This document shows, one piece after another, positions 1-8,507 of a stretch of DNA of 40,983 bases. Made by a program: the position numbers and the translations under genes. The DNA is from an uncultured Lachnospiraceae bacterium (lineage in GTDB: Bacteria; Bacillota; Clostridia; Lachnospirales; Lachnospiraceae): positions 1 through 40,983 of the forward strand of contig CANRMF010000017.1 of the NCBI GenBank assembly GCA_947631665.1. Direction: 5' to 3'. A model generated the notes under the pieces. It was not told the origin of the DNA. It saw only the letters and a program-made list of their open reading frames with translations, and did no database searches. The first letter of the stretch is position 1; each line of letters starts with the position of its first letter.

Positions 1-1018
1 TCCAATTATCAGGAATCTCAAAGGAAATAATTGAGTCGATATTTTCGATTGTATCACCTATCTTCTCATAATAAGAGTTATCATCACCTCTGAAGATGAC
101 AGATTCTTTTTTATCACGCTTGATTTTACCTTGTTTTATAAGTTTTTCTTTCTCTTCACGGATGCGTTCTAAGAGAATGGATGCAGGCTCATCATTCGGG
201 TCTTGAGGGACAAGTTTTCCTCGGATGGCGAGGTCGAGAATTTTTGATTTTATAGTTTGCAAAAGTTGTTGTAATTCTTTTTTTTCATAAGAAATATTTG
301 CTATAACATTTAATATTTTATGCAGTTTGTTTTGAATCCTATCCTGCTCATTAACTGGTGGAACAGGAATTAATTTCGGCTTTATTCTAGGTACTGTTAA
401 TTGAGGTATGCTGGAACCCTCTCCCGTTTCAATTAATGCTTCGAATACAGTTTTTAAATAATATAAATTAATTATTTTGGATGGAGTGATTGTTATAAGT
501 CTTACAATTGGAACAAACGGAGTTTCTCTTATACAACAAAATCCAATTGTACCTCGTGCAGAAATCGTGATACTTGGATTTACTACCTTAGGTTTGTTAG
601 TATATCCATATAGTCCATTATTTTCTATCCCATTAGAGAAAATTGGGATGTTACAAATTTGGGTTGGATTTTTTTCATAATTATCCGGCTTGTCACCACC
701 TGCGAAAATATCTATTGTAATAGAAGGAAGTCTACACCATTCCCACCCTTCCGGCACTTCAAACGGTATCTCATCTTCAATGCATTTCACCGTTCCATCC
801 TGGAACTTCTCATAATGTAAATTATCATCACCTTTAAAAATGATAGTATCGTTTTTCACATCCTTCGGTTTTAACTTTCCATCTTTTAACATCTGTTGCT
901 TTTCTTCTCTAATTCTTTCCAGTAAAACAGATGCTGGTTCATCTTTGGGATCTTGTGGAACTAATTTTCCTCTTATCGCTAAATCCAATATTTTTTGACG
1001 CAATGCTTTTGTATCCAT
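1..1018 (-). CDS. hsdS: Type I restriction-modification specificity subunit HsdS (5' part; runs off window)
   Basis: The frame is open from the ATG at 1018 to the left edge (about 339 codons), so the C-terminus is missing. HsdS chooses the DNA target of a type I restriction-modification complex. The product shows the usual two-fold plan. A conserved helix segment near residues 9-45 (LDLAIRGKLVPQDP..DEPAS) is followed by a first target-recognition domain opening with FEVPEGWEW. The helix segment then recurs near 190-252 nt (again LDLAIRGKLVPQDP..DEPAS), and a second recognition domain opens with FEIPDNW at the window edge. The hsdM stop and this start overlap as TAATG, implying translational coupling. 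The two conserved segments agree in protein but differ in codon choice, the second being more GC-rich, which hints at domain exchange. Family assignment is firm; the target sequence cannot be predicted. Confidence 0.93.
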   Translation of the reverse strand, partial: MDTKALRQKILDLAIRGKLVPQDPKDEPASVLLERIREEKQQMLKDGKLKPKDVKNDTIIFKGDDNLHYEKFQDGTVKCIEDEIPFEVPEGWEWCRLPSITIDIFAGGDKPDNYEKNPTQICNIPIFSNGIENNGLYGYTNKPKVVNPSITISARGTIGFCCIRETPFVPIVRLITITPSKIINLYYLKTVFEALIETGEGSSIPQLTVPRIKPKLIPVPPVNEQDRIQNKLHKILNVIANISYEKKELQQLLQTIKSKILDLAIRGKLVPQDPNDEPASILLERIREEKEKLIKQGKIKRDKKESVIFRGDDNSYYEKIGDTIENIDSIISFEIPDNW

Positions 1019-2454
1019 TACTCTTCCTCCAAATCTCCAATTAAGGCTTTTAATGACTCAACTGCATTGCTAATATTCAATGCTTTCTGTTCTATTTCTT
1101 CCAAAAGTTCAGCCAATGTTCTATCATCGGATTTTTCTCCTGAATGAATCCAAGTGATATCTAAACTAGTCTTATCTCTATTCAAAATATCTTCATAGGT
1201 ATATTTTCTCCATCTTCCTTCCTGATTATCTTCTGAATATGTTTCTTTTCTATCTTGAATATGCCCCGCACAATAGCATTCGACAAATTCATCAAAATGT
1301 TCCTTTTTCAATGGATTAGTTTTTCCAAAGGATGGCATATTAGAGCGTAAATCGTAATACCACACCTCTTTTGTATTACCTTTATCCGTTTTTCCTCTAT
1401 CAAAGAATAAGACATTTGTTTTTACACCTTGAGCATAGAAAATACCAGTTGGTAATCTTAAAATGGTATGGAGATTACATTTTTCCATCAAATCCTTACG
1501 AATCTTCTCTCCTTCACCGTCAGCAAACAAAACATTGTCTGGTAGTACTACTGCTGCCCTTGCTGTTCCAGTGTCTGAACGTAATGAACGATAAATATGT
1601 TGCAAAAAGTTCAACTGTTTATTACTTGTAATAAAAGTTAAATCATCTCTACTCGCTCTCTCTCCACCTTTTTTTGTTCCAAAAGGTGGATTGGTCAAAA
1701 CTACATCATATCCCTTCATTGCTTTCCCTAAATTTGATAAGGTGTCTCCCAATTGGATATGTCCATCAATATCATGTAACATTGCATTCATCAAAGCTAA
1801 TCTATGCGTTTCGTGTACAAGTTCTCCACCGGAAAATGCCTCTTTTTTCTGAAATTCTTGTTGCTCATATGATAAATCAAATAATTCATCAGTCTTATCT
1901 TTTACATATCTATCTGCTGCTATCATGAATCCAAATGTTCCACATGCAGGATCATTACACTTTTCTCCCGCTTTAGGATCTATCAATTTAGTCATTACAT
2001 CAATCAATACTCGTGGTGTAAAATATTGTCCTGCTCCAGACTTCTTTTCACTAGCATTCTTTTCAAGTAATCCCTCATAAAGATTACCTAATCCTTCTTC
2101 TTTTGCAGTATACCAATCTAATTCATTTATGTTTGTAATAATTTTTTTTAAATTTGCCGGTTCTTCAATATTAGAACGTGCTCCAGAGTATATTTCCTGA
2201 ATTCTACCTTCCCCATTTTCTCCTAGTTCAGTCAATAATTTATTGTAATACTTCTTTAACTCAATTCCGTCTCTTTTGATTAACTCATCCCATCTATAAT
2301 CATCTGGAATGCTTTTCTCTGTTCCTGTTTCCTTTGCCATTTTCAAAAACAGAATATACGTAAGTTCTGTTACATACTGATGATAAGTTATCCCATCATC
2401 TCTTAACACATTACATAAATTCCACAATTTAGATACTATTTCACTATTATTCAT
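1018..2454 (-). CDS. hsdM: Type I restriction-modification DNA methyltransferase subunit HsdM
   Basis: This 478-residue N6-adenine methyltransferase protects host DNA and forms the core of the type I complex (M2S for methylation, R2M2S for restriction). It has a helical N-terminal domain (about 1-130, HsdM_N type). The QYFTPR segment follows at 143-148, the SAM-binding motif I DPACGTFGF at about 168-176, and the catalytic motif IV NPPFG at about 255-259. A helical C-terminal tail probably contacts HsdS. Length is normal for the family. The start is preceded by GGGGAG, which overlaps the hsdR stop, and lies 11 nt after that gene. The gene ends as TAATG into hsdS. No frameshift or missing motif was seen, so the subunit should be active. 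Confidence 0.96.
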   Translation of the reverse strand: MNNSEIVSKLWNLCNVLRDDGITYHQYVTELTYILFLKMAKETGTEKSIPDDYRWDELIKRDGIELKKYYNKLLTELGENGEGRIQEIYSGARSNIEEPANLKKIITNINELDWYTAKEEGLGNLYEGLLEKNASEKKSGAGQYFTPRVLIDVMTKLIDPKAGEKCNDPACGTFGFMIAADRYVKDKTDELFDLSYEQQEFQKKEAFSGGELVHETHRLALMNAMLHDIDGHIQLGDTLSNLGKAMKGYDVVLTNPPFGTKKGGERASRDDLTFITSNKQLNFLQHIYRSLRSDTGTARAAVVLPDNVLFADGEGEKIRKDLMEKCNLHTILRLPTGIFYAQGVKTNVLFFDRGKTDKGNTKEVWYYDLRSNMPSFGKTNPLKKEHFDEFVECYCAGHIQDRKETYSEDNQEGRWRKYTYEDILNRDKTSLDITWIHSGEKSDDRTLAELLEEIEQKALNISNAVESLKALIGDLEEE

Positions 2455-2465
2455 TTGTTTCTCCC

Positions 2466-5400
2466 CTAAGCACTTTCGTATAATTCATCATTAATTTCAT
2501 CAATAAATATCAACAGTTTATTTCCAAAGGCTTTATCAACTTTCACAAATCCACCCACATTTTTAAACGCCTCTGATTCAAAGGTTTCTCTATTCAGTAT
2601 CGTTTCTTGCAAAAGTTGTCCTTGTATTCTATCCAACCATTTTAATTGAATAGCATTCAACTCAGGATGCCTTAACTTAACCCTTGCAACAGCATTAACA
2701 ATTCTTTCTTCATGGCCTTCCAATGTACTACCCAATGCCTGTTGACGAATAAAGCTAATAATATCAGCAGTAATCTCCTGATTTGTCATTTCATTCCATG
2801 CAGTATTAAGTAACCGTTCTGAAAAAGAATTTCGATCCAGTTCTAATTTTAAACTTTTCAATTCTTCTCTTGTTAATTCTTTCGGTCTTTTACACACTAT
2901 ATTTAAAGCTGAAATCGTATTCATATTATTCATAATGAATTTTTTAAATTCTTCTAAATAATCCTCTGGCTTTGTCGCATTTCCATATCCTCTTGTATGG
3001 CTATACAAGATATCATCATGCACACTTACAGCCTTTAATGATGAATGAAAATAGTGATCATCTAATTCTTCAAACGCTTCTTTTGTTCCCTGCAAATATT
3101 TTATAGTGTCAGTAATATTCATTTGTTTGATTTTTTCAACAAACTGCTCCACTGATCCCTGTGTTATATCCTCAAAATTTTCCTTTTGCTCCACTGACAT
3201 TTTTTTCTTTTTTCTTTGTAATTTAGCTACTAAAACATCTATTTGACTTTTCTTTTGTTCATCGGTTTCTAATTCTTCCAAACCTTCAATCAGTTCTTGA
3301 AAACTTACAGTAGTATTTACAGCCACTGGTTTCATAGCACTAACTGGTTCTAACGCTTCATACACGCCTACTGCATCATATATTTCAAAATGATCCTTCT
3401 GAATTTCATCACACAATCTTGTTGCTCTTCCTAACATTTGCTCAAATAATATTCTTGATTTTATTCTTCTTAAAAATACTATTCGAGTTATTTCTTCTAC
3501 ATCAATACCTGTTGTAAGTAAGTCTACTGTTACCACTATGCTTGGCTTTGCATCATTTTTGAAATGTCGTATTACTTCTGCAATCTTTTTTTTATTTCCT
3601 CCCTCAATAGATCCTGTGATCTTTCTTATACAATCTTCATCTACCCCTATTTCAGCATACATATCTTTTAGTATTTTAACAATTAGATCTGCATGTGCAT
3701 CATCGACTGCAAAAATAAGAGTCTTTCCCTGCATTTTATCTTCCGGGTCTACTCCCTTGTTGTCCTCTGTAGGATGTGTTGGCAAAAAGATTTCTTGCAA
3801 AATCACTTTATTAAAGTTTTCTGTTATTATTTTTCTATTGAATTTTTCAATCTCAAAATTAATCTCATCCTCTAATTCAGCACTATTGAGCAATTCTCCT
3901 GTCTCTGGATTATAAATCGGAACAACTTCTCCCTTATGAAAAACAATACCCTCATGACTTAATTTCGTTTCTAAAATATGTGGTGCGTCATGGTCTATTA
4001 AATAACCATCTATTACCGCTGTTCTATAACTATATGTATATACAGGAGCTCCAAAGATCTCTGTTGTATGAAGTGCTGGAGTTGCTGTTAACGCCACCTT
4101 TACAGCATCAAAATACTCAATTACAGAACGATATTTACTCACAAAATCCCTTTGATCTCTGTATAATAATTCTGCCGCTCCTAATTCTTTATCAAAAATG
4201 TATCCTCTATGCGCTTCATCGATAATTATCAAGTCATAATCTGATACTGCTGGCTTTTTGTTTTCCTCATTATATAAAATTCTCTTTACCATGCTTTGAA
4301 CAGTAGCAACCTGAACTTTTGTCTCTAAATCAAATTCTTTTTTTTCCAACTCCTTGATATTGTAAATTTGATCCAATGTCATTAAATCTTCTAATTTAAC
4401 TTCTTTAAATGTATCTATTGCCTGTTCTCCTAGAGCAGTTCTATCTACCAAAAATAAAATTCTTCTAAATCTTTTTGCTTCTAAAAATCTATATATCATT
4501 CCTAGAATCGTTCTTGTTTTTCCTGTTCCTGTAGCCATTGACAAAAGAACTTCTTTCTTTCCCTCTGCAATTGCCTTCTCAGTCGCTTGAATTGCTTCGA
4601 CCTGGTAGTACCTTAAATTCAGTCCATTTTTATCTTCAAGTAAGGAATATTTCATATTTTTTAAATTTTCTTCGGCTTTTTCAATATCTTGTTTCAGTTC
4701 TTCCATTAAGCCACTCGGACTTTTCCAACCTGAAAGTGCCTTAGGCGCTTTTCCCTGTCTGACGTCTAATTCCCAAATTCCCGATTTAGTTTCTAATTGT
4801 TTTAGATATGGTCTACCATTTGTAGCATATAAGAACGGGACATAATATTCACCAAATTTATTAATACAGTATTTCTTTTGATCTTCTTTTGTTATACACT
4901 TTGCATAATCCTTACATTGTCCATCTATAACTGCAGGAATATCTGTATGTGCTTTTTTTGCTTCAATAATTCCTACCATTGTTTCCCCAACAAATAATGC
5001 ATAATCAACATATCCTCTATTCCCTACTGTAGAATCTGTTTTCCATTCAGCGATAGCTTTATTATGTCCTTTCTCCGGCTTGCTATTTGATTGTCTAATA
5101 TTATCTGTATCAGCTTCCCAACCTACTTCTCTTAATTGTTGATCAATAATTAATCTTGTGTCATGTTCAGACAACTGATATCTTTTTGCATTGATATAAG
5201 CCTTATTCCTTCTTTCAGCGGATGCCTTACCTGTGCGCTGAAGGTCTTTGATTTTATTTTCTAAATCTACAATATATATTTCCTGTTGTTTGTTTTTTGT
5301 TTCTAATTCCTCAATACTGATTGAAATATTCTTTGGTTCAACATATTGCAAAGGTTCAAAATCATACTCACCATAAGTTTGCATAAACCATGAAGTCAAA

Positions 5401-5738
5401 TCAAATGTCATTCGCAAATTTTGCTTTGCTTGATCCAATGATTCCATACCTTTATGTGCTGCATTATTTCTTGCTTTCCGAACAAAATACAAAATATTAT
5501 CTATTTCCTTCGGAAGCAAATCATTTCTCTTTAATAATTTAATCCTATTAGCATGTGTATTATCATACTTCGGTTCTTTAATACCATCATAGGCAAGCAT
5601 ATATTTTACAATATGTTCTGCTATTAAGCCCATTTTAATAAAACTAGTATTCGTATCCGTATAAACATACTGTTCAGCCAATTCTCCCATCTTTTGTAGT
5701 TCTGGCCATTTTTCACTTAAAAAATCAAAATTACCCAT
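2466..5738 (-). CDS. hsdR: Type I restriction endonuclease subunit HsdR
   Basis: This 1090-residue motor and nuclease subunit translocates DNA and cuts unmodified DNA far from the site. Domains in order: an N-terminal DUF4145-like helical region (about 1-125); a coiled coil (about 140-170); the restriction nuclease core with D245 and the E-x-K-like pair in IIEAKK (about 257-262); a superfamily 2 helicase with Walker A MATGTGKT (401-408) and DEAH box (507-510); a second RecA-like lobe with TTGIDVEEITRIVF and an arginine-rich GRATR motif; then a C-terminal EcoEI-type domain. It is first in the hsdR-hsdM-hsdS operon, with AAGGAG upstream of the ATG. It looks complete, so the system is probably a functional defence against phage or plasmid DNA. 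Confidence 0.96.
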   Translation of the reverse strand: MGNFDFLSEKWPELQKMGELAEQYVYTDTNTSFIKMGLIAEHIVKYMLAYDGIKEPKYDNTHANRIKLLKRNDLLPKEIDNILYFVRKARNNAAHKGMESLDQAKQNLRMTFDLTSWFMQTYGEYDFEPLQYVEPKNISISIEELETKNKQQEIYIVDLENKIKDLQRTGKASAERRNKAYINAKRYQLSEHDTRLIIDQQLREVGWEADTDNIRQSNSKPEKGHNKAIAEWKTDSTVGNRGYVDYALFVGETMVGIIEAKKAHTDIPAVIDGQCKDYAKCITKEDQKKYCINKFGEYYVPFLYATNGRPYLKQLETKSGIWELDVRQGKAPKALSGWKSPSGLMEELKQDIEKAEENLKNMKYSLLEDKNGLNLRYYQVEAIQATEKAIAEGKKEVLLSMATGTGKTRTILGMIYRFLEAKRFRRILFLVDRTALGEQAIDTFKEVKLEDLMTLDQIYNIKELEKKEFDLETKVQVATVQSMVKRILYNEENKKPAVSDYDLIIIDEAHRGYIFDKELGAAELLYRDQRDFVSKYRSVIEYFDAVKVALTATPALHTTEIFGAPVYTYSYRTAVIDGYLIDHDAPHILETKLSHEGIVFHKGEVVPIYNPETGELLNSAELEDEINFEIEKFNRKIITENFNKVILQEIFLPTHPTEDNKGVDPEDKMQGKTLIFAVDDAHADLIVKILKDMYAEIGVDEDCIRKITGSIEGGNKKKIAEVIRHFKNDAKPSIVVTVDLLTTGIDVEEITRIVFLRRIKSRILFEQMLGRATRLCDEIQKDHFEIYDAVGVYEALEPVSAMKPVAVNTTVSFQELIEGLEELETDEQKKSQIDVLVAKLQRKKKKMSVEQKENFEDITQGSVEQFVEKIKQMNITDTIKYLQGTKEAFEELDDHYFHSSLKAVSVHDDILYSHTRGYGNATKPEDYLEEFKKFIMNNMNTISALNIVCKRPKELTREELKSLKLELDRNSFSERLLNTAWNEMTNQEITADIISFIRQQALGSTLEGHEERIVNAVARVKLRHPELNAIQLKWLDRIQGQLLQETILNRETFESEAFKNVGGFVKVDKAFGNKLLIFIDEINDELYESA

Positions 5739-5813
5739 ACTATTTTCTCCTTCGCATAATTATTTATTATCGGAAGTTAATCAAAATTTTTTTACATCTA
5801 TTTCTAATTAATT

Positions 5814-5819
5814 ATTGTA
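5814..5819 (-). promoter_or_regulatory. Probable extended -10 of the hsdRMS promoter
   Basis: On the minus strand the sequence TGATACAAT lies about 75 nt upstream of hsdR: a TACAAT hexamer preceded by TG at the extended -10 position. No good -35 is present at 17 bp. The surrounding DNA is very AT-rich, so this is a candidate only. Confidence 0.35.
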
Positions 5820-5904
5820 TCATATGAATAAACTTCATAAAAGAACAATTACGGCTAATACCTTTATCTATACCTTTATCATATAACCATGTTTAATTGT
5901 GTCA

Positions 5905-6103
5905 TTAATGCTTTTTTATTCTATTTCTCATTTTTACATCAATAATTGTCCCTATTTTTTCAATCAAATTCTTTTTGTCCAAAGTAATTATTTGTTCTCC
6001 TAAAATAACACTTTTCTTTGGCAAACCATATCCATTCTATTGCGTCAAGTACATATCTTAACATTTCTTTCTTATTACGATTTGTTTTTATATGTACATG
6101 CAA
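5905..6103 (-). pseudogene. Broken mazF/pemK-type toxin gene (C-terminal remnant)
   Basis: Read on the minus strand, the frame ending at TAA (5905-5907) encodes GYGLPKKSVILGEQ, then ITLDKKNLIEKIG and a short basic tail. This matches the C-terminal half of MazF/PemK endoribonucleases such as Bacillus EndoA (known pattern: YGF..DSVILLEQIRTIDKQRL). In-frame it opens after a stop codon. The shifted frame immediately upstream reads KTNRNKKEM..YVLDAIE, which resembles the preceding MazF strand, so a single-base insertion near 6036 separates the two halves. Further upstream the frame meets a TAA. No N-terminal half, start codon or antitoxin gene is visible. It is a decayed addiction module beside the restriction operon; the family call rests on motif memory, not a search. 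Confidence 0.65.
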
Positions 6104-6209
6104 TTATATCTTAAATAAAAGTAAAAATATACATTGTTTTACTATTTCTTTTTATGAGAACGTCACTTTTTAATACAGATTTTTCCTCCTACTCTCCTTG
6201 GCAAGATAC

Positions 6210-6262
6210 GCACTTTGTAAAGCAAAGTGCCTCTTGTTAGGGGAATATCCCCTAATACCCCT
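6210..6262. other. oriT-like double hairpin of a mobilizable element
   Basis: A perfect 8-bp hairpin, GCACTTTG-TAAAG-CAAAGTGC (6210-6230), is followed by TTAGGGG-AATAT-CCCCTAA (6237-6255) and then TACCCCT. Paired hairpins of this type next to a CCCCTAATACCCC motif are typical of transfer origins of mobilizable elements in Clostridia, where a relaxase nicks the conserved C-rich strand. No relaxase gene is present in the window, so it may lie to the left or be lost. The role is inferred from form and context. Confidence 0.4.
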
Positions 6263-6287
6263 ATTCCATACGGAAATATACCGATTT

Positions 6288-6461
6288 CCATACAGGAATG
6301 AATTTTCCACTACTACTTTTCCGACTGGTTTCCATATGGTTTTGCATTTTCCACGAGTAACCCGATTTTATGACCATACTGAAAAACCATACAGAAATGG
6401 ATTTTCCACTACCACTTTTCCAACTGGTTTCCATATGGTTTTGCATTTTCCACGAGTAACC
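6288..6461. repeat. Two 75-bp direct repeats (99-bp period) with TGGAAA iterons
   Basis: Copy 1 (6288-6362) and copy 2 (6387-6461) are nearly identical and share the run TCCATATGGTTTTGC and the end CCACGAGTAACC. On the minus strand each copy carries several GGAAA boxes, most written TGGAAA, spaced roughly every 10-19 bp. This suggests protein-binding iterons, for example integrase arm sites, replication-protein sites or relaxosome accessory sites. An open frame across them (about 60 codons) simply translates the repeat and has no convincing start signal, so it was not called as a gene. The rest of 6462-6580 shows nothing recognisable. Confidence 0.7.
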
Positions 6462-6580
6462 AAACTTTTTCCTTATCCAAATCCTCTGCCACAGAATTCA
6501 GAAAGTCTGACATCATAAGATCCGTCAAAATAAACAGGCAGATTTTACTATCAATGGATACTCAGTCTAAAAGTTTCTTC

Positions 6581-6617
6581 AAAAAAAGACGATACAAAAC
6601 CGCTAAATTTTGTACCG
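6581..6617 (-). terminator. Rho-independent terminator downstream of the integrase/DUF6061 operon
   Basis: On the minus strand, CGGTACAAAA and TTTTGTATCG form a 10-bp stem around an 8-nt loop, followed by TC and seven T residues. It lies 16 bp after the stop codon of the small gene at 6633, so it should end the xis-int-DUF6061 transcript. Confidence 0.75.
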
Positions 6618-6632
6618 CCCATATATCTTTTT

Positions 6633-6872
6633 CTACCACACACTCATATCATCCTGTGCATCAATCCAAGCCTGAATCCCGCCATCTAACATCAGCGTTG
6701 CATACTCCAATGGTTCATCTATCGCCAGTGCATCCAATGCCCCCTGTGAGTTCGGCGTGGTCTTTAGTCCATCTTCCCATTCATTACAATTCAGCCTGAA
6801 TATTATTCCAAGTTCAATATTTCTAATCTCAATACAGTTGTGCCACTGATTGTATTCTGCATATAGAATCAT
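6633..6872 (-). CDS. Small DUF6061-like protein of mobile elements
   Basis: This is a 79-residue acidic protein beginning MILYAEYNQWHNCIEIRN and ending AWIDAQDDMSVW. It resembles the DUF6061 family, short proteins common in Clostridial conjugative and mobilizable elements: an N-terminal beta-rich segment with EIRN.ELG and LNC, then an ALAIDEPLEYATLMLDGG helix. Function is unknown. The open frame extends 39 codons upstream, but that part overlaps the integrase. The internal ATG is preceded by AAGGAG at good spacing, so that start was chosen. The gene lies 34 bp after the integrase stop in the same direction and is followed by a terminator, so it is probably co-transcribed with xis and int. Family assignment is from memory of related sequences. 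Confidence 0.65.
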   Translation of the reverse strand: MILYAEYNQWHNCIEIRNIELGIIFRLNCNEWEDGLKTTPNSQGALDALAIDEPLEYATLMLDGGIQAWIDAQDDMSVW

Positions 6873-6906
6873 ACCTGCTCCTTTCTGCTGTATGCGGTGG
6901 GCTGTG

Positions 6907-8034
6907 TTACCACAGCCCTCCTGCCATTCTGTTTCCGTAACCCTGTCCAATTGCCACCACCCTGCTTTGTGGCTGTCCGGTTGCCTCACTGTTCAGCATA
7001 TCTGCAATCTGCTTCTGTTTGTTCGGATAGAGATGTCCGTAAATATTCATTGTCGTATTTACCGAATCATGCCCCACCCTCTGGGCGATTGCCAATGGCT
7101 GCACATTTTTCTCTATGAGAAATGCGATTGCCGAATGTCGGATATCGTGGATTCTGATTTTTGTAAGTCCCAACGCCTCACTCTTACTTTTCAGTTTCTT
7201 TTGAATTGCCCTGTCAGTTACCGGAAAAATCCTGTCCTGATCCTTTAATCCATACAGAGAACCGGTATAGGCTTTCAACTCCTTCATCAAAAAATCCGGA
7301 ACCGTTACCTTTCTGTTGGAACTTTCCGTTTTGGGGGAAGTCAGATAATCCTGCCTGTTCCTCCGGTAAAATGTCTTGTTGATGTTGATGGTACTGTTTC
7401 TGAAATCCAAATCTTCATAAAGTAATCCTAACATCTCACCGCACCTGCAGCCTGTCCAGAACAGGACTTCAAAAATCAGCTTATACATTCCCTCATCTTT
7501 TCCGAAACTGCCGATAAAGATGTCAAACTCATCTTTTGTCCAGAAATTCAGTTCCCTTGCATTCGACCGTCCCATCTTCTCAATCTTTTTGCATGGATTT
7601 ACCTTCAAACCGTAATATCTTTCAGCATGGTTGAACAATGCAGTTATCTGGTTCTGTATCATTCTAAGATATGTGTCCTTATATCCCATCGACATCATTT
7701 CATTCTGCCATTTCAGGATTTCCGCCGGAGTGATTTCATTCATCTGCTTCCTTCCGAAGTACGGAAGAATTTTCTGCTCAATCATCTGCCGCTTGCTGAT
7801 GACGCTCCGCTCCTTCAGCCTTCCTTTCTTGTCTTTAAAGTAGATTTCCACAAATGGCGCCAGTTCCATGTTCATGTCTGCCTGCTCCGTCATCAGAAAC
7901 TCCCGCTCCCATGCCAGCGCTTCTTTTCTGGTGGCAAATCCACGTTTGAATTTTGTCTTTCGCTCTCCAAGCCAGTCCTTGTAGTTAAACTTACAATACC
8001 ATTTTCCTGTTTTTCCGTCTTTATATGCCGGCAT
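6907..8034 (-). CDS. int: Tyrosine site-specific integrase
   Basis: This 375-residue tyrosine recombinase catalyses integration and excision of the mobile element at its attachment sites. An arm-type DNA-binding domain lies at about 1-50, a SAM-like core-binding domain at about 58-145, and the catalytic domain at about 165-345. The full catalytic set is present: R197 (TGCRCGE), K235 (SPKTESS), H296 and R299 (HDIRH), H322 (VGHDS) and the nucleophile Y332 (MNIYGH). AAGGAGG stands 8 nt before the ATG. The gene lies 94 bp downstream of an excisionase-like gene and upstream of a DUF6061-like gene. The Gly-rich C-terminal tail (about 350-375) is beyond the catalytic fold. The enzyme looks intact, so the element may still be able to move. 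Confidence 0.95.
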   Translation of the reverse strand: MPAYKDGKTGKWYCKFNYKDWLGERKTKFKRGFATRKEALAWEREFLMTEQADMNMELAPFVEIYFKDKKGRLKERSVISKRQMIEQKILPYFGRKQMNEITPAEILKWQNEMMSMGYKDTYLRMIQNQITALFNHAERYYGLKVNPCKKIEKMGRSNARELNFWTKDEFDIFIGSFGKDEGMYKLIFEVLFWTGCRCGEMLGLLYEDLDFRNSTININKTFYRRNRQDYLTSPKTESSNRKVTVPDFLMKELKAYTGSLYGLKDQDRIFPVTDRAIQKKLKSKSEALGLTKIRIHDIRHSAIAFLIEKNVQPLAIAQRVGHDSVNTTMNIYGHLYPNKQKQIADMLNSEATGQPQSRVVAIGQGYGNRMAGGLW

Positions 8035-8128
8035 AACTTTGTCCTCCTTTTTCCATTTTTAATGTACTTATTAAAATAAATCCGGATTTCCTGCCCCGGC
8101 TGCTTCCGGAGCAGTTCCGGCTTTTTGG

Positions 8129-8314
8129 TTATTCCTGCCCTTCATATCCGTAGCACTTCTTTTCAAAGAATGCTCTTGGGACACTTCCTGATTTTGTGAA
8201 GTATCCCATAGACTTCAGTTCGTCGTTCCATTCCCGAATAGTATTGTATGCTTTTGATCTGGATACTCCGAGTTTCTCAGATACTTCTTTCACATCCATA
8301 AAAATCTGGTTCAT
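8129..8314 (-). CDS. xis: Excisionase-like helix-turn-helix protein
   Basis: A 61-residue protein whose N-terminal MDVKEVSEKLGVSRSKAYN is a winged HTH of the MerR/excisionase type (helix EVSEKLG, turn, recognition helix SRSKAYNTI). It is followed by the wing-like PRAFFEKKCYG. Its size and its position directly upstream of int match recombination directionality factors, small DNA-bending proteins that favour excision. The start is preceded by GAGGTGAGG. Its promoter carries a consensus-like -35 and -10 with an 18-bp operator between them, so it should be repressed by the divergent XRE protein. It could instead be only a small transcription factor; excisionase is the better guess given the neighbour. 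Confidence 0.7.
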   Translation of the reverse strand: MNQIFMDVKEVSEKLGVSRSKAYNTIREWNDELKSMGYFTKSGSVPRAFFEKKCYGYEGQE

Positions 8315-8339
8315 CTTTCCTCACCTCTCTTTCCTGTTT

Positions 8340-8397
8340 AGTAACACATATGTTACTGTTTTTGTATCTTGAATTATACAGTAACATATATGTTTCT
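8340..8397. promoter_or_regulatory. Operator pair O1 and O2 at the xis promoter
   Basis: O1 (8340-8357) is AGTAACA-CATA-TGTTACT, a perfect 7-bp inverted repeat. O2 (8380-8397) is AGTAACA-TATA-TGTTTCT, one mismatch. They lie 40 bp apart. O2 fills the spacer of the xis promoter and O1 sits just downstream of its likely start site. They are most likely bound by the divergent XRE-family regulator. Confidence 0.7.
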
Positions 8398-8402
8398 GTC
8401 AA
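8373..8402 (-). promoter_or_regulatory. xis-int promoter (TTGACA-N18-TATAAT)
   Basis: On the minus strand TTGACA (8397-8402) and TATAAT (8373-8378) are separated by 18 bp, both perfect consensus hexamers. The spacer is almost exactly operator O2. The predicted start is near 8366, giving a leader of about 50 nt before the xis ATG. Confidence 0.75.
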
Positions 8403-8507
8403 TACCTGTTTCCATTTCCACCATATCGGCATGGATTTCTTTTGAAATTCACCACTTTATGGTGTGTTTTTCTGACAATGAGTATGTTTTATTATCTATA
8501 TTCTGTC

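Noticed and set aside
1371-1928. Plus-strand open frames inside hsdM, hsdR, rpoB and rpoC
   Set aside because: They are antisense shadows of long, well-conserved genes, without ribosome-binding sites or recognisable domains.
6261-6446. Small repeat-encoded protein of about 60 residues (minus strand)
   Set aside because: The frame only translates the 75-bp DNA repeat, has no good ribosome-binding site and no family resemblance.
6873-6989. Upstream extension of the DUF6061-like gene
   Set aside because: It overlaps the integrase gene in another frame, while the internal ATG has AAGGAG at proper spacing.
6907-8034. Integrase acting as the hsdS shufflase of the restriction system
   Set aside because: Its arm-binding domain, its neighbours xis and XRE, and the shared promoter place it with the mobile element. 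No inverted hsdS cassettes are visible within the window.
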